Shown here: positions 34,859 through 45,205 of the stretch, in pieces | How positions within the stretch are numbered: the first letter of the stretch is position 1 | Layout: each line of letters opens with the position of its first letter | Assembly: GCF_022682495.2 (NCBI RefSeq) | Contig: NC_071387.1 | Coordinates: 197,200,143-197,264,142, forward strand | Length of the DNA: 64,000 bases | DNA from: Desmodus rotundus | Taxonomy: Eukaryota; Chordata; Mammalia; Chiroptera; Phyllostomidae | Reading direction: 5' to 3' | Program-made: the position numbers and the translations under genes | The notes under the pieces: model-generated | The model's input: only the letters and a program-made list of their open reading frames with translations | Database searches by the model: none | Told to the model about the DNA's origin: nothing

Positions 34859-35074
34859 TACCATAACTATTTCTTGTATTAATAGTGATATGGTATATTC
34901 ACTATAAATCAATTTAAGCAAGTATTGTGAATGATTTCATAAACTACAAAGAAAAAGCATAGTACAGGTGTTGTTCTACTACAGTAAACACCTTACCGCT
35001 GGTTGGTGACACGCTACACTAATTCAACCCCTTCCATAAAAGGGGGAAAAGCGTCAGACTGGTTGGTTGGTTTG

Positions 35075-35160
35075 TCCTTTGTTCACACAGCTAGCAAATG
35101 ACAGAACTAAAATTAGAACCTTTGATTCTCACCCGAACGCTTTATCCACATCACCAAAGT
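35075..35160 (-). mobile_element. MIR: MIR SINE, 5' half (reversed)
   Basis: 'tcacacagctagcaaatgac', then 'agaactaaaattagaacctt' and 'aacgctttatccacatcacc' match the reversed tRNA-like half of MIR (tcacacagctagtaagtggc, then ggattcgaac and gctcttaaccac). Confidence 0.7.
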
Positions 35161-35635
35161 GGCCTGGTTTTCTCACGCTGGAAAGGAATTGTACAATTAT
35201 TAATTGGGTGCTTGCCTAGGAAAACCACTGTGTTAACCTCAAAATACCATTTCCTCATTAGAACATAAACAGAAGAGACTATAGAAAGAGTAATAGTTTT
35301 CTTTTCCTCTTGGAGTCAGTGCGTCCAGAGGTGGATGGGCCGCAAAACTAATAAAGCTAAAGTTTCTGGATCTCTCACTTTCCGAAGCCCTGGAAACATT
35401 TCCTTGGTCGTACGTTCTGTAAAATTTATAAAAATAGAATATTTGTGCATATTTCTTTATACAAGGCCTCCAAAACCACGTAAGCTCTATGCTTCACAAA
35501 CCCACTTCTGAATACACAATACCCCTCCGTGCTTATCCAATTCTATGGCAATTTCATTTGTTTCAAAGAAAACATGATCTCAACTGAACAAGTTATTTCT
35601 TGACCCTTCCTTACTGATTCTTTTCTGAATGTTTA
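35161..35635. other. Unique DNA, nothing recognised
   Basis: No supported feature. Confidence 0.4.
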
Positions 35636-35639
35636 GAAA

Positions 35640-36020
35640 GATGATGATCCCTGATAAATACCACAATCTCCTTAAGAACAAAGAATTCAACTCAGTTCTA
35701 GGGTTACTGTCGGTCTGGAATTTCTTCTCCCGATACCCTAAATATACCCTCCTTCTCCATCACTTCATGCTATGCATTGTTCAAATGCTATTTCATGGAG
35801 ATACACCCTAAACCCTGTACCTAAAGTACCATCCTCCAACCCGGTCCTCTTACCCAGTTTTAGTTGTTGTCATTGCATTTATAACCACTGACATATTTAA
35901 TATTCTTTGTTTATGTGTGTATTTTTGTGTCCCTCCCTCTGCCATGGAAACTCCAGGAGAAGAGTCTCCATCTGTTTAATGTTTTTGCCTTTTATAACTG
36001 CAGACAATCAATAGGAAATT
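35640..36020 (+). mobile_element. L2: LINE-2 3' end
   Basis: Forward L2 phrases: 'ggtctggaatttcttctccc', 'caaatgctatttcatggaga', 'cctcttacccagttttagtt' and 'actgacatatttaatattct'. Then 'ccctctgccatggaaactcc' and 'caatcaataggaaattgtgg' match the terminus. It meets another L2 3' end in the opposite orientation at about 36025, so the two lie tail to tail. Confidence 0.78.
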
Positions 36021-36025
36021 GTGGA

Positions 36026-36295
36026 GTGAGTAAATATTTACAGAGCACCCACTCTGTGTTAAGCCCATGCCAAGCCCTGGGGACTCAGCAGCGAATGAGG
36101 CAGATATCTCATTATAGATGCTAATAAGTAATTGCCCGTGCAGTGAGCACTTCAGACAGAGAGTTACAGGAGTGAGCGCTTCAGACAGAGAGTTACAGGT
36201 GCTAATGAAGTATACAGCAAGAGCACTGGCATAGCCTGTGGGGGCAGGAAGACCTCTCCGAGGCAGTGATGTTTATTTTATGTGACTTCAGAGGC
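36026..36295 (-). mobile_element. L2: LINE-2 3' end (reversed), with internal tandem duplication
   Basis: 'gtaaatatttacagagcacc' then 'cactctgtgttaagcccatg' and 'ccctggggactcagcagcga' is the reversed L2 terminus. 'gaagacctctccgaggcagt' matches 'gaaggcctctctgaggaggt'. A 29-bp segment inside (36142-36170) is duplicated in tandem at 36171-36199 with one mismatch. Confidence 0.8.
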
Positions 36296-36535
36296 CTATG
36301 ACCAGTGTGTGGTCATTCTATGCAAGGAAAGACACCCTCTTTCAATTCATTGTGAACACAAACATCCCGAGTGTGAAAAATGCCACCGCACCAAAATAAA
36401 CGTGCTGTGTCCGTACATGCTGATTTTTCGTATGACAAGAAGTAGTCAGACAAGCTGTCAGACCAGTTGCTACAACAAATAAATGGTTAGATTAGTTGAA
36501 CTTATCTACTAACTCAAGGAGTCTATAACTAATTA
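36296..36535. other. Unique DNA with Cys/His-rich short frame
   Basis: The 66-codon plus-strand frame (36282-36482) has a run of Cys and His residues, but not in a spacing that I can assign to a zinc-finger family. Probably chance. Confidence 0.3.
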
Positions 36536-36540
36536 CTTTA

Positions 36541-36860
36541 TTCTTTCATTGCATGCATATTTATGAAGCACCTACTTAATGTCAGGGACTGAAAAGCTAA
36601 ATCTCACCGTGTTGTCTCTAAGAATAAAGAGTATCCTAATTGGGCTCACCTCTTGCTCTCCTGCTACATTTCAGCTCACAACTGCCAGCTAATCTTCACA
36701 CACATCAGTGCTCAAAATATTCAGTAATTCCCCTGCCCCTCAAGCAATCCAAACCCTCTACCTGCCATCATGAAAGAACCGCTATTCCTGGCCCTAAACT
36801 TGTCTCCCAATACTAGTCAATTCTCCCCGACTCTGCGATTCTCTGTTTATTTCTCAGACG
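36541..36860. repeat. L2: LINE-2 fragments (reversed terminus, then forward segment)
   Basis: At 36541-36625 'tatttatgaagcacctactt' then 'aatgtcaggg' resembles a reversed L2 terminus. At about 36690-36860 'gtaattcccctgcccctcaa' then 'caatccaaaccctctacctg' resembles forward L2 sequence. Both are faint. Confidence 0.4.
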
Positions 36861-37430
36861 CACAAGAGCAGGGCTGTGTCTCCACATGTTTGTTTATAAA
36901 CCCTCTTCAGTCTCTGCTTTTCCCAGGCTTTTTCAGTTGTATAAAAAAGTGCCTCAGCCTGGGAGCTCAGTGTGTCCTAATGGCTGAAAAAAAATGGATG
37001 AATGACGCGGTCATCTGCAAGCAGTGTCTGCAGTGTTGTAGCTGAGACGAGACAAATTCACACGGACTACCCAGTCCTGTGGAGGAAAAGGGCCTGCAAA
37101 GCCACTCTCTCAAGGGGAGAGCTCCCCGACCCTAGCCTTGCGGAGCTTTTATTGCTTTTCGGGGCACATTACATTGAGGATGGTCCTCCTTTACTATGCA
37201 CAGGTGCGCTTTAGGTGGTTACTTTTTACAGAAAACAAAGGAGAGGATGTTGCTAATTACATCAAAAAGGAACGATATTTGCAAATGTAAAGGGAAAAGT
37301 GGTTGAACTGGTTACACTCCTCCTTGGAAGGTTTACCATAGATTTTAGGAAATTACTTTAAAGATATGCAGTAAACAGTTGGCTGCCTCAATTCAGGGTG
37401 GGGGAGTTTTAGCAAAAGGAAGCCTCAAAG
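36861..37430. other. Unique DNA, nothing recognised
   Basis: No supported gene or repeat. Confidence 0.35.
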
Positions 37431-38140
37431 TGGCCTAGATACAATGCAGGCCTGATTCCCCACGGGAGAACCCATCTGTGGGTGTGGGTCCTGTGTGCCG
37501 GACCCTGCTCCCCACTGGCTTTTCCGAGTGGGAACTGGGTCCATGCCATGCAGAATGGTCTCCTATATTGATGAACACCTTATATAATAGGTTTATTAGA
37601 AGTGGGTTGGGAATTAAATTCCTCCCATAATCGCAACTTTCCGGGGTGCTTTTTCGTTACAATCCACCTCAGTTGGCTGGAACCCTGATCCCTGCCTGGC
37701 TCTTGCCACCTTCCACCCAGAAGATGTTGGGTTGCTGGGCCCAGGTCTCCTACCCCCAGAAGCTGGGCTTGGGGTCGGTCTCAAGTGGGCCTGATACAGG
37801 CCTGTGTGATGGGGACAGAAAAGCCAGAGCTCATCTGGGTAAAGTGTTACCTGGAATGAGTAAATATAAACCACGCCAAGTGGAGGGCTAAACAGGGATG
37901 CTATGAAGCTGGTGATTATAAACGGGGCCCAAAATGGCAACCAACAGCTACTTAGGTGCCACAAAAATGAACTAAGAGGTAGAGTCATGAGGGGAAACAG
38001 AGCAAGAGGGAACAAGACTGTTGCCCCAGTGAGGCCTGGTGTGCCCGTTGCAGGCTACTGGTAACTCAGCAGAGGGTGCGAGGTGAGCCGCTGCCAGAGG
38101 TCTGGCTGCAACAGGGATCGATCATCCGAAAATGAAAAAA
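37431..38140. other. G+C-richer block of unknown origin
   Basis: Noticeably G+C-rich compared with its neighbours. It carries a 133-codon minus-strand frame (37614-38015) and an 81-codon plus-strand frame (37646-37891) with no known domain. It could be decayed LTR-retrotransposon or other repeat DNA. I found no TG...CA ends, TATA-polyA pair or target duplication. Confidence 0.3.
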
Positions 38141-38560
38141 CGGACAGCTGACATCGGCGAACAGCACCTCTGCCTGCAAAACCAAGTTACTTTTCCTTTA
38201 GATATCAAACTCAACTCTAAACATGACTCCGCTCACCATGCCACACCCATTAACCATTTCGGTGTGACTGGTCACTCAGACGCTAATCCTGTTGCTAGGC
38301 CAGTGTGTGCAGCCTTGATCTCAGCATCCTTCCTTTCCATATACGTCTGCTGCTGAAAACCTGTTTGTCTCCAGACCCATCCTGCACCAGCAGGCCAGCA
38401 CGTTCCACCCTGTACCCCCGAAAAGTCCTCCTCTGCCTTTTTGCCGCTCTTCTGCCGTTGAAATCCTAACTCAAGTTTTATCTCCTTCAAACATCATATG
38501 TTGCAGAAACCATATCCAAGTTATCTCTCCATCTACTAAAAACTGTAATCTTATTTTAAA
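38141..38560. other. Unique DNA, nothing recognised
   Basis: No supported feature. Confidence 0.4.
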
Positions 38561-38564
38561 ATAT

Positions 38565-38835
38565 TGGTTAAGCACTTTATTTTATTTACTTAAGAAGTGT
38601 ATAGTATTGGCTCTGTGCCAGGAACTAAGACTATTACAGATATTAACTCATTTAATCTTCTTAACAGCCCTATGAAGTAAGTAATATTACAATACCCATT
38701 TTGCAGATAAAGAAACTGAGTCACTGGAAGCTTAAATAACTTGCCCAAAGACACTCACCTAGTAAGAGCCTGAGATAGATTTGAATTGAGGCAGTATTGC
38801 TCCGGAGTCTGCGCCCTGGCCTACCTACCTACTAC
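38565..38835 (-). mobile_element. MIR: MIR SINE, nearly full length (reversed)
   Basis: A clear reversed MIR: 'tggctctgtgccaggaacta', 'attaactcatttaatcttct', 'acagccctatgaagtaagta', 'attttgcagataaagaaact', 'aacttgcccaaagacactca' and 'ctccggagtctgcgccctgg'. All the landmarks from the 3' core to the tRNA-like head are present in order. Confidence 0.92.
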
Positions 38836-38904
38836 TCTCAGTTGCTTCTCGGGTTATGCTGAACTTGCTTTGTAGACAACGCTACATGTAAATTCAGAAA
38901 AAGC

Positions 38905-38975
38905 TAAATCCTAAGTCTGTGGCTTCTTGAGAGCAGAGACTGTGTACGTAGCTTTCCGGTGCCAGGGTTGTCTGC
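38905..38975 (+). mobile_element. L2: LINE-2 3' fragment (weak)
   Basis: 'ggcttcttgagagcagagac' then 'tgtgtacgtagctttccggt' resembles the L2 phrase 'gagctccttgagggcaggga'. Short. Confidence 0.4.
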
Positions 38976-38980
38976 ACGTT

Positions 38981-39026
38981 CTACACGGATCTGTCACCAC
39001 GTGCTACACGGATCTGTCACCACGTG
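38981..39026 (+). repeat. Perfect 23-bp tandem duplication
   Basis: Two identical, directly adjacent 23-bp units (38981-39003, 39004-39026) start with ctacacgg and end in cacgtg. Each therefore carries a CACGTG E-box. Complete identity suggests a recent event. Confidence 0.95.
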
Positions 39027-40530
39027 CGTATGCCCTTTCCTGCACACGTACACATTCTTTATGAACGTAAGACCTCGAGAAATGTTCATCGGCCATGGTG
39101 ATATTGCAGATAATATCAGTGAAGCTGAACACGGTTCATGAATCACCAATGGTTTAATCAGTTCTTATCACCGTGAGCAATCAAAAGTAGTATGTGCATG
39201 AATACTACTAACCTATTTATTTTTCCTTGAAACATCCAAATTATTTGCACAAGTCACCTATTTGTACAGGTGAGGGCTTTGGGAGAACTTATCCATGAAA
39301 AGTGTTAATAGAGAATAAAATGTAATATCTTTCCCACTTAACAAATAAACTTGTAAATAAACCATAATTCCTTCTAAAAGACAAAAGGCATATCTTTGGT
39401 CCCCTCATAGATTGTGGGAAATGTATTTTATTTCCACTGTCAGTGGCCATTCTTGTGATTGCCAAAAGCTCTTCCATCCTTTTGACTGTGCAGTGATTCT
39501 ATAGCAAATGCTGAAAAAGGCAAAATGTACAATAAATTAATACGGAAGAGTAAAGTCTTTCCTCCCAAAGTCCTGAGGAACAGAGTAGACACTTTTGTCC
39601 TTGGAAATTTTAAAATAAAATTATAAGTAATCAGTAATTTTCAGATTGTCAAATATCTATGATCACCATGATTTCTGAAATTAATACAATGTAGCTGTGA
39701 TTACTGTTGCTCTTCTGTCTGAAAGTATTACACGTTCTTGCTTAAACATACATTTTACATTCATGAATATCCATTAAAAATTATGCAGTCAAGTTTCAAA
39801 ATTAGGGTTTTTTTAACTCTTAATATGTGGTTTCCAGTCCATTCAGCAGGGCTATTATAAGACTATTATAAGATTTTTTTCCTATTACCAATGCTGAAAT
39901 ATTTAAACATCTGAAAGTAACACACAAATGTTGCTATGTAAAACGAAACAGCGTTCTTTGGAAAACATGAATTATATAAACTATAATTAGAGCTTCAAAT
40001 AGAACGTGTTTAAACTAAGATTACAAATTGCTGTGTTAAAAACATAGTGAGACATTCAGAAGGAAAAAAATTAAATGCCGACTAACTAAATTAATTTTCC
40101 CACATCCAAGGCTGTTCCGTCCCCTTCATGCCTTTCTCTCTGCTACCACTGATTATACCTAGACACTGGTTCTACCACAAAGAATGTAAGTGTAATGCAC
40201 CTGCTCCTTTACCATAGAGTCGGCAGTTTCTACACGAAAGTATATATTTCCATGAATAATCTTCCAACACGGTCTATTAAAGAAAGTAAATTGATATAGG
40301 TAAAAATACAAATTTAACCCTACATTTTCAAACTAAATTGTAAATAACTTGTTAATTTTTTAATACAATGAGTTTTGTACATTGTTAAGAGCACACAGGA
40401 GAGATCTAGAGATTAATTGCATAACATATCAAGGCATCACAAAGCAAAAAGTGGAAGAATTGGACAAGTTCAGTGTGTGTTGAACTGAATGAAAACAAAA
40501 AGCACTAGATTAAAGAATGTATTCTTCTTT
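39027..40530. other. A+T-rich DNA, nothing recognised
   Basis: No supported gene or repeat. Confidence 0.45.
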
Positions 40531-40531
40531 T

Positions 40532-41494
40532 AATAAGGTGTTTATTCTACACTTGAAACTTATATAATCATATTAACCAATGTCATCCCAATAAATTTAA
40601 CTAAAAATAAATAAGAGACGATCCAAACAGCTAATAATCATGTTATTGGGAAAATGTGTTGGGAACTGCCCTGCCTGGTTTCAGAAGCCGTAACCCCCCA
40701 TGGTTAAGGCTAAGTCAGAAACCTTAGGACCATAAACCATTAAGGAGATAAGGCTTATTTCCCTGGTATGGGAGCCTCCTCTGCCCACTTTACTTTACCC
40801 TGCTTGTCCCTGAGCCTGACCAGTTAGCCAATGATGGGTAAGATTCCCCAAGGGAGGGACGACCTAAGACAGGCATGGTCATGAAGAGGCCCACAAGGAA
40901 GGACTTGGGGGGCTATAGAAAAAGGGGATGATGGACCTTCGCCCCTCAGCTTTGACATAGCCTGAGTCCTCATTCTGTCTGTAAGAAGCCTCCTAATCTC
41001 TTACTTCCCCTGCCTGACTTAAACCTGAAACAGTGACAGAGGGTGGTGCAGTCCTGTGCTGGAAAGGTCAGGTTCCCTGGGGAGATCAGGTCTAAGAAAG
41101 AATGCATAAAATCCTGTGAAACCTGCTTTGCTAATACCCTCAATTTAAATGATAAGGGTCCAACCCTGAAATGAGTTTGTTTCCCAAAGTCTTATAGCCC
41201 TTTAGCTAACTGACCCTAACTCAGAATAAGCCCTCAGAGTTCTTTGTTTGTTATCTGTTGTTTGATCCTTACTGCGTGACAATGATTGATGAGCTTTACC
41301 TGTATTTCTGTGCAAATTGAGCCCAACAAAAGCCCATTGAGGAAAAGGCTCTTGGCCCTTCTCCTTTGAGAGATCAGCCACCTTTCCTCCCCAAGTAGAT
41401 CATGTCTTGGTAGACTTATTCTCATTCATGGCGGCCAGGGGGGCCCTGCAGGCGGAGCCCCCCCACAAAAATGTAAAAAAATAAGGTGTTTATT
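40532..41494 (+). mobile_element. L1: 5'-truncated L1 insertion with 15-bp duplication, split by an LTR
   Basis: The 15-mer aataaggtgtttatt is present at 40532-40546 and again at 41480-41494. Just inside the first copy lies a bat-type L1 terminus: 'ctacacttgaaacttatata', then 'ttaaccaatgtcatcccaat' and 'aaatttaact'. An A-rich tail follows and, after the LTR, a second A-rich end (aaaatgtaaaaaa). The bases before the first copy (ctttt|aataa) fit the L1 endonuclease preference. About 45 bp between the first A-rich tract and the LTR may be a 3' transduction. The LTR at 40657-41467 inserted later. Confidence 0.72.
40657..41467 (+). mobile_element. Solo LTR of an endogenous retrovirus with 6-bp target duplication
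   Basis: An 811-bp segment starts TGTTGGGAACTG and ends CCCCCACA, the TG...CA termini of a retroviral LTR. The hexamer aaaatg flanks it on both sides (40651-40656 and 41468-41473). A 6-bp duplication is typical of class II (betaretrovirus-like) elements, so I suggest that class. No internal gag, pol or env sequence is present, so this is a solo LTR left by recombination between two LTRs. The short minus-strand frame inside (41234-41425) has no viral meaning. Strand is tentative. Confidence 0.83.
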
Positions 41495-41554
41495 AAATTT
41501 AAACTGATGACTCCATATTAAACACACTAGTAATCAGGGGTAGTTCTTTACCCA

Positions 41555-41660
41555 GTATAATCTGAGTTCATAAAGGACAAGACTCATGTTGTTTTTATAG
41601 TCTCCTCAGTATCTACTGTGGGAAGTTCAGCTATAGTAGATAGCCAATCAGAAAAGCTCA
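41555..41660 (+). mobile_element. L2: LINE-2 3' fragment (weak)
   Basis: 'aggacaagactcatgttgtt' then 'tttatagtctcctcagtatc' and 'tagtagatagccaatca' resembles the L2 3' UTR (agggactgtgtctt, then tatccccagcg and tagtaggcgctcaata). Confidence 0.45.
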
Positions 41661-42179
41661 CTCTCTGATACTACTTACCAAAGAGAAATTGTAGGATTCT
41701 TCTATTTCTAAATCATCCTGTCATGTTTCTTATTAACATACAACTGCGTTTTTTAAAGTACCAAGAACAAGATAGTGGGAAGTGAACAGATTGATACCTA
41801 TATTAATGAAACTTGGATTCTACTTGAATGGATAGAATAAAACCTCATTAAATGAAAAAGTTCCGGCAAACGTTCCCTATGTTGAATTAAGACATATCTA
41901 GCACCCTGGCTACCCTGATTATTTGTAACTCAATGCTAATACTTGTTTGAATGGCACTCTTCCTTGTAAAAATTGTAGTACAGATTTATAAGATTTTCCT
42001 GTGAAGTATTATGACTCAAACCAATCAAAGTTAAATAGCACCAGTCAAGAGCAAATTTTTCAGGTTTAACAAACGTCCAACGTGTTTACTGTCATTCTGA
42101 ATTCATATTCAGTATTCAGAAGTGGTAGCCATGGAACCTGACACGTGGATCGCTGCACCAAAATACAGCAGGGACGCAG
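41661..42179. other. Unique DNA, nothing recognised
   Basis: No supported feature. Confidence 0.4.
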
Positions 42180-42223
42180 GGTGACAGTTTCATGGAAATC
42201 CGGTGACAGTTTCATGGAAATCC
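42180..42223 (+). repeat. Perfect 22-bp tandem duplication
   Basis: Unit ggtgacagtttcatggaaatcc occurs twice head to tail (42180-42201, 42202-42223) without a mismatch. Confidence 0.95.
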
Positions 42224-42945
42224 GGTTATTAAGTCAGATTTATTAAAAGTGCATCTACAGAAAAAGGTTTTAATGGTTATTGAAAAATCTTAATCCATTT
42301 GTATTAATAATTAGCTTTAGGTAGTATTTCAGCCATCCAGTGAGGTGAACTATTTTAATAAAAAGTTGTTTGTTCTACATTTAAAAATACTAGAACTTTA
42401 TATATTGAAAATAATGGAGAATATTTTTATATGGAATATTATTTCAGAATAGAGAGAGAAAACATAGGGAGAGATGCTTCTTTCTCTATTTCATCATCAA
42501 TTGATCTTTGATTTTCTTTTTCTTGCTTAAATATCTATGGACTAAAAGACATCTGAGCTCTTTTCCCTCTTCCCTTCCAATGTGTGCAGAAACTCAGATC
42601 TCTGATAGTGCCTCAGTGAGATTGTTTTCCCCTCAGCTGACCAGTCATTACGCGTGTATTTGTGGAGACCCACACAATCATTACGATCTAGTGTGCATGC
42701 TTTAGTTAGCTGACTAGCAGAGCTATCCTCTTAACTTACTCCAGTAGCTTTCAGGATACAGTTATTTTTTTTCTTTGCAATGTGTATACTCTTGAGGCAA
42801 TGGCTTTTTAAATGTATTTTCTAAGCTTTGTCTGGAGTCTTAATCTTATCAAAGAAAGGGATGTAACTGTCTTTTTCACTCTAGGCTTTCTCAATCAATA
42901 CCTGGATATTTATGATTCTATAATTAATCAGGCTCAACTGCATAG
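42224..42945. other. A+T-rich DNA, nothing recognised
   Basis: No supported feature. Confidence 0.45.
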
Positions 42946-42949
42946 TACC

Positions 42950-43200
42950 AAAACCTAATAAAATAATGGAAGCTAAATTTACATAGTGTTGGGTGGTTCT
43001 CAGAACATTTTCACAAACTTTACGTTACTTGATCATCACAAAAACATTTGCGATGGGAAGGCAGACAGAATCACCATGGTATAAATGAGTAGAGGAAAAT
43101 CACTATGTCAGTGTAGCTGATTAAATAGCAGAGTTGGGACTGGAATGCAGTTCTCACATCCTTGTCTGCGGTCCTCTCTTCCCTAACACACATTGCTCCT
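42950..43200 (-). mobile_element. MIR: MIR SINE (reversed)
   Basis: 'ttcacaaactttacgttact', 'tgatcatcacaaaaacattt', 'gtataaatgagtagaggaaa', 'aaatagcagagttgggactg' and 'gaatgcagttctcacatcct' follow the reversed MIR order through the tRNA-like head. Confidence 0.75.
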
Positions 43201-44980
43201 TCTATATGCGGAGAACTGTGTAAATATCTCTCATCTTACTTTTATATGTTCATACATTCTGAAACTGAGCTATAAGGATGTTTGGTATTAGTTCAATAAA
43301 TTGGTAAATAAAAATTTAAGTTGGTGATATGTGAGGATTGAAAATTAATTTCTCTTTCCCCAATATAATTCATATTTCAAGCAGTAAAACTAAAGAAAAT
43401 ATTTATTGTCAAAGTATAAATATTTAGAACAAGGTCTCATTCTCTAATTTCCAGTTTTGCATTTATTCTCAATACAATAAATCAGTTGTACAAAGTTCAC
43501 ATTACTGAGAAAATACAGCCACTGAGTCATTTCAGTGAAGGAAGACATTCTCACAACCTTTTAGATCTAGATACATTAAATAGTTAAACATTATTCACAA
43601 GCATATTGCCCATGTTATACATCCTTGATACCTTTTCATGCGGGTTGGGTATAAATATTATGAAATAAAATAATACCTGAGTGTTACTATTGTCAGAAAA
43701 TACAGACTGAGCACAAGTGGGAAATCAGTAGTGGAGCACAGCACAGCTTTTTCAGAGAAGGACAGCCAGGGGTTGTGCACTACGCAGGGTGCAGCGGACG
43801 GCAGGCCCATGAAGAGCATCCCTACCAGAGATGGACAAGACTCGAAAAATCTACCTGGGAAACAAAACCCAATAGTTTCCCCTCATCCTGAAAGTCCAGA
43901 CAGGCTTCAGTTGAAGCCAAGAGTTCATATTTAAATCTGACACCAGGGAACAAGTAGCCTCAAAAAAAGTTTAATTTGGCTCTTCATCCACTAACTCAAT
44001 GGGCAAATTATCAGGCCCACAGGATGGAGAAGTGCACAATTATCCAGTGAATTGGCCTTCATCAAGAGAGTCAATCTGGATAATTGAGGCTTTGTGATCC
44101 ACTTCCACTTGAATTGTCCTGAGCTCATCCAATACAATATGTAATTATGCAACTTGCTACTTTAACTCTAAATCATGAATTCATTGCTAAATGTGCATTA
44201 AGGATGTGGGATTATATTAATAGAAGATGATTATAGAGATCCTGAAAGTTAACTTTTGTGATGTTTTTTTCTGAGCTTATGGTTTCACACTGTGTTTTGT
44301 CTTTGTCTATATTAAGGAAGAAACTCAAATGTTAATTAAGGACTTAAAATTGAATTAAACCAGTCTTCTCCTTCCAAATATATCCAGGTTTATTTCATAA
44401 TGCTTTGATGCATTGAATTATTCATATATCAAATATAGAAATGAAAAGATATTTAGTTCAATAGACATCAGAGACCCTTCAAAAATTGAGTTCAGAAATG
44501 GTTTTCTGGCCTTGTGTATATATGGCCTGTATCATATTCATTTGGCATGTTCTTAAAATTTTCCCCCAAAATAGCTCAGCTTGTTTCCTCAGGAGAAGAA
44601 GCAGCGGAGCAAACGAGCAGTAAAGGTGTAGTATATTCATTTTGGATGAGTCGGAAGTCAATACTCCAGGATGAAGGCTACTTTATGCCATTTCTCACTG
44701 GAAAGAAAGAAGTGTTCAAATGTCCCAATGAGAATCTGTCTCTGCAATTTTCATGATAACACTAAACATTTTATTGTTTCTTCAGGTTTTCTTTTGTATA
44801 TAAGTATTAAATACCTCAAAACTTGGCTGCGAACCATTAATTACTAAGCTCAGAAAATGTTAGTTTGTATTATTATTGTTCATGGAATAGGTTCTTTGAA
44901 GATGTGATAAAAAAAAAAAACTTTTAGAAGAATTTTTATTTAACTGACTCAATTACTTCTTTATAATTCTTTTTTTTTTT
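43201..44980. other. Unique DNA, nothing recognised
   Basis: Frames at 43731-43934 and 44514-44756 have ordinary hydrophilic compositions without domains. Nothing supported. Confidence 0.4.
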
Positions 44981-44984
44981 GCTA

Positions 44985-45090
44985 TGTTCAACAAACCTTG
45001 AACAGGTGACATGTATTAAACCCAGTAATAGGTCTTTTAGATGTAAAAATGAATAAGATGTGGTCCCTCACCCTCAGGGAACAAAAACAA
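44985..45090 (-). mobile_element. L2: LINE-2-like 3' end (reversed, weak)
   Basis: 'tgttcaacaaaccttgaaca', then 'atgaataagatgtggtccct' and 'caccctcagggaac' resembles an L2-type terminus in reverse. Confidence 0.45.
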
Positions 45091-45104
45091 TACACACACA
45101 CCTT

Positions 45105-45205
45105 TTTTTATTGTAATGTTTTATTTTTAATTTTTTATTAAAGTATAGTTGGCATACCATAATAGTTTCAGGTTGCAACGTAGTGATTTGACATTTATAT
45201 TTCTC
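45105..45205 (-). mobile_element. L1: L1 3' end (reversed)
   Basis: A T-rich run, then 'tattaaagtatagttggcat', 'accataatagtttcaggttg' and 'caacgtagtgatttgacatt'. This is the reverse complement of a common L1 terminus (tgtacacctgaaactaatat, then tatgtcaactatacttcaat). The T-run is the reversed poly(A) tail. Confidence 0.72.

Noticed and set aside
36282..36482. Zinc-finger gene fragment
   Set aside because: Cys and His are frequent, but their spacing does not fit C2H2 or other common fingers, and the frame is short.
40657..41467. Coding remnant of a retrovirus
   Set aside because: Only LTR sequence lies between the 6-bp duplications. No internal gene region is present.
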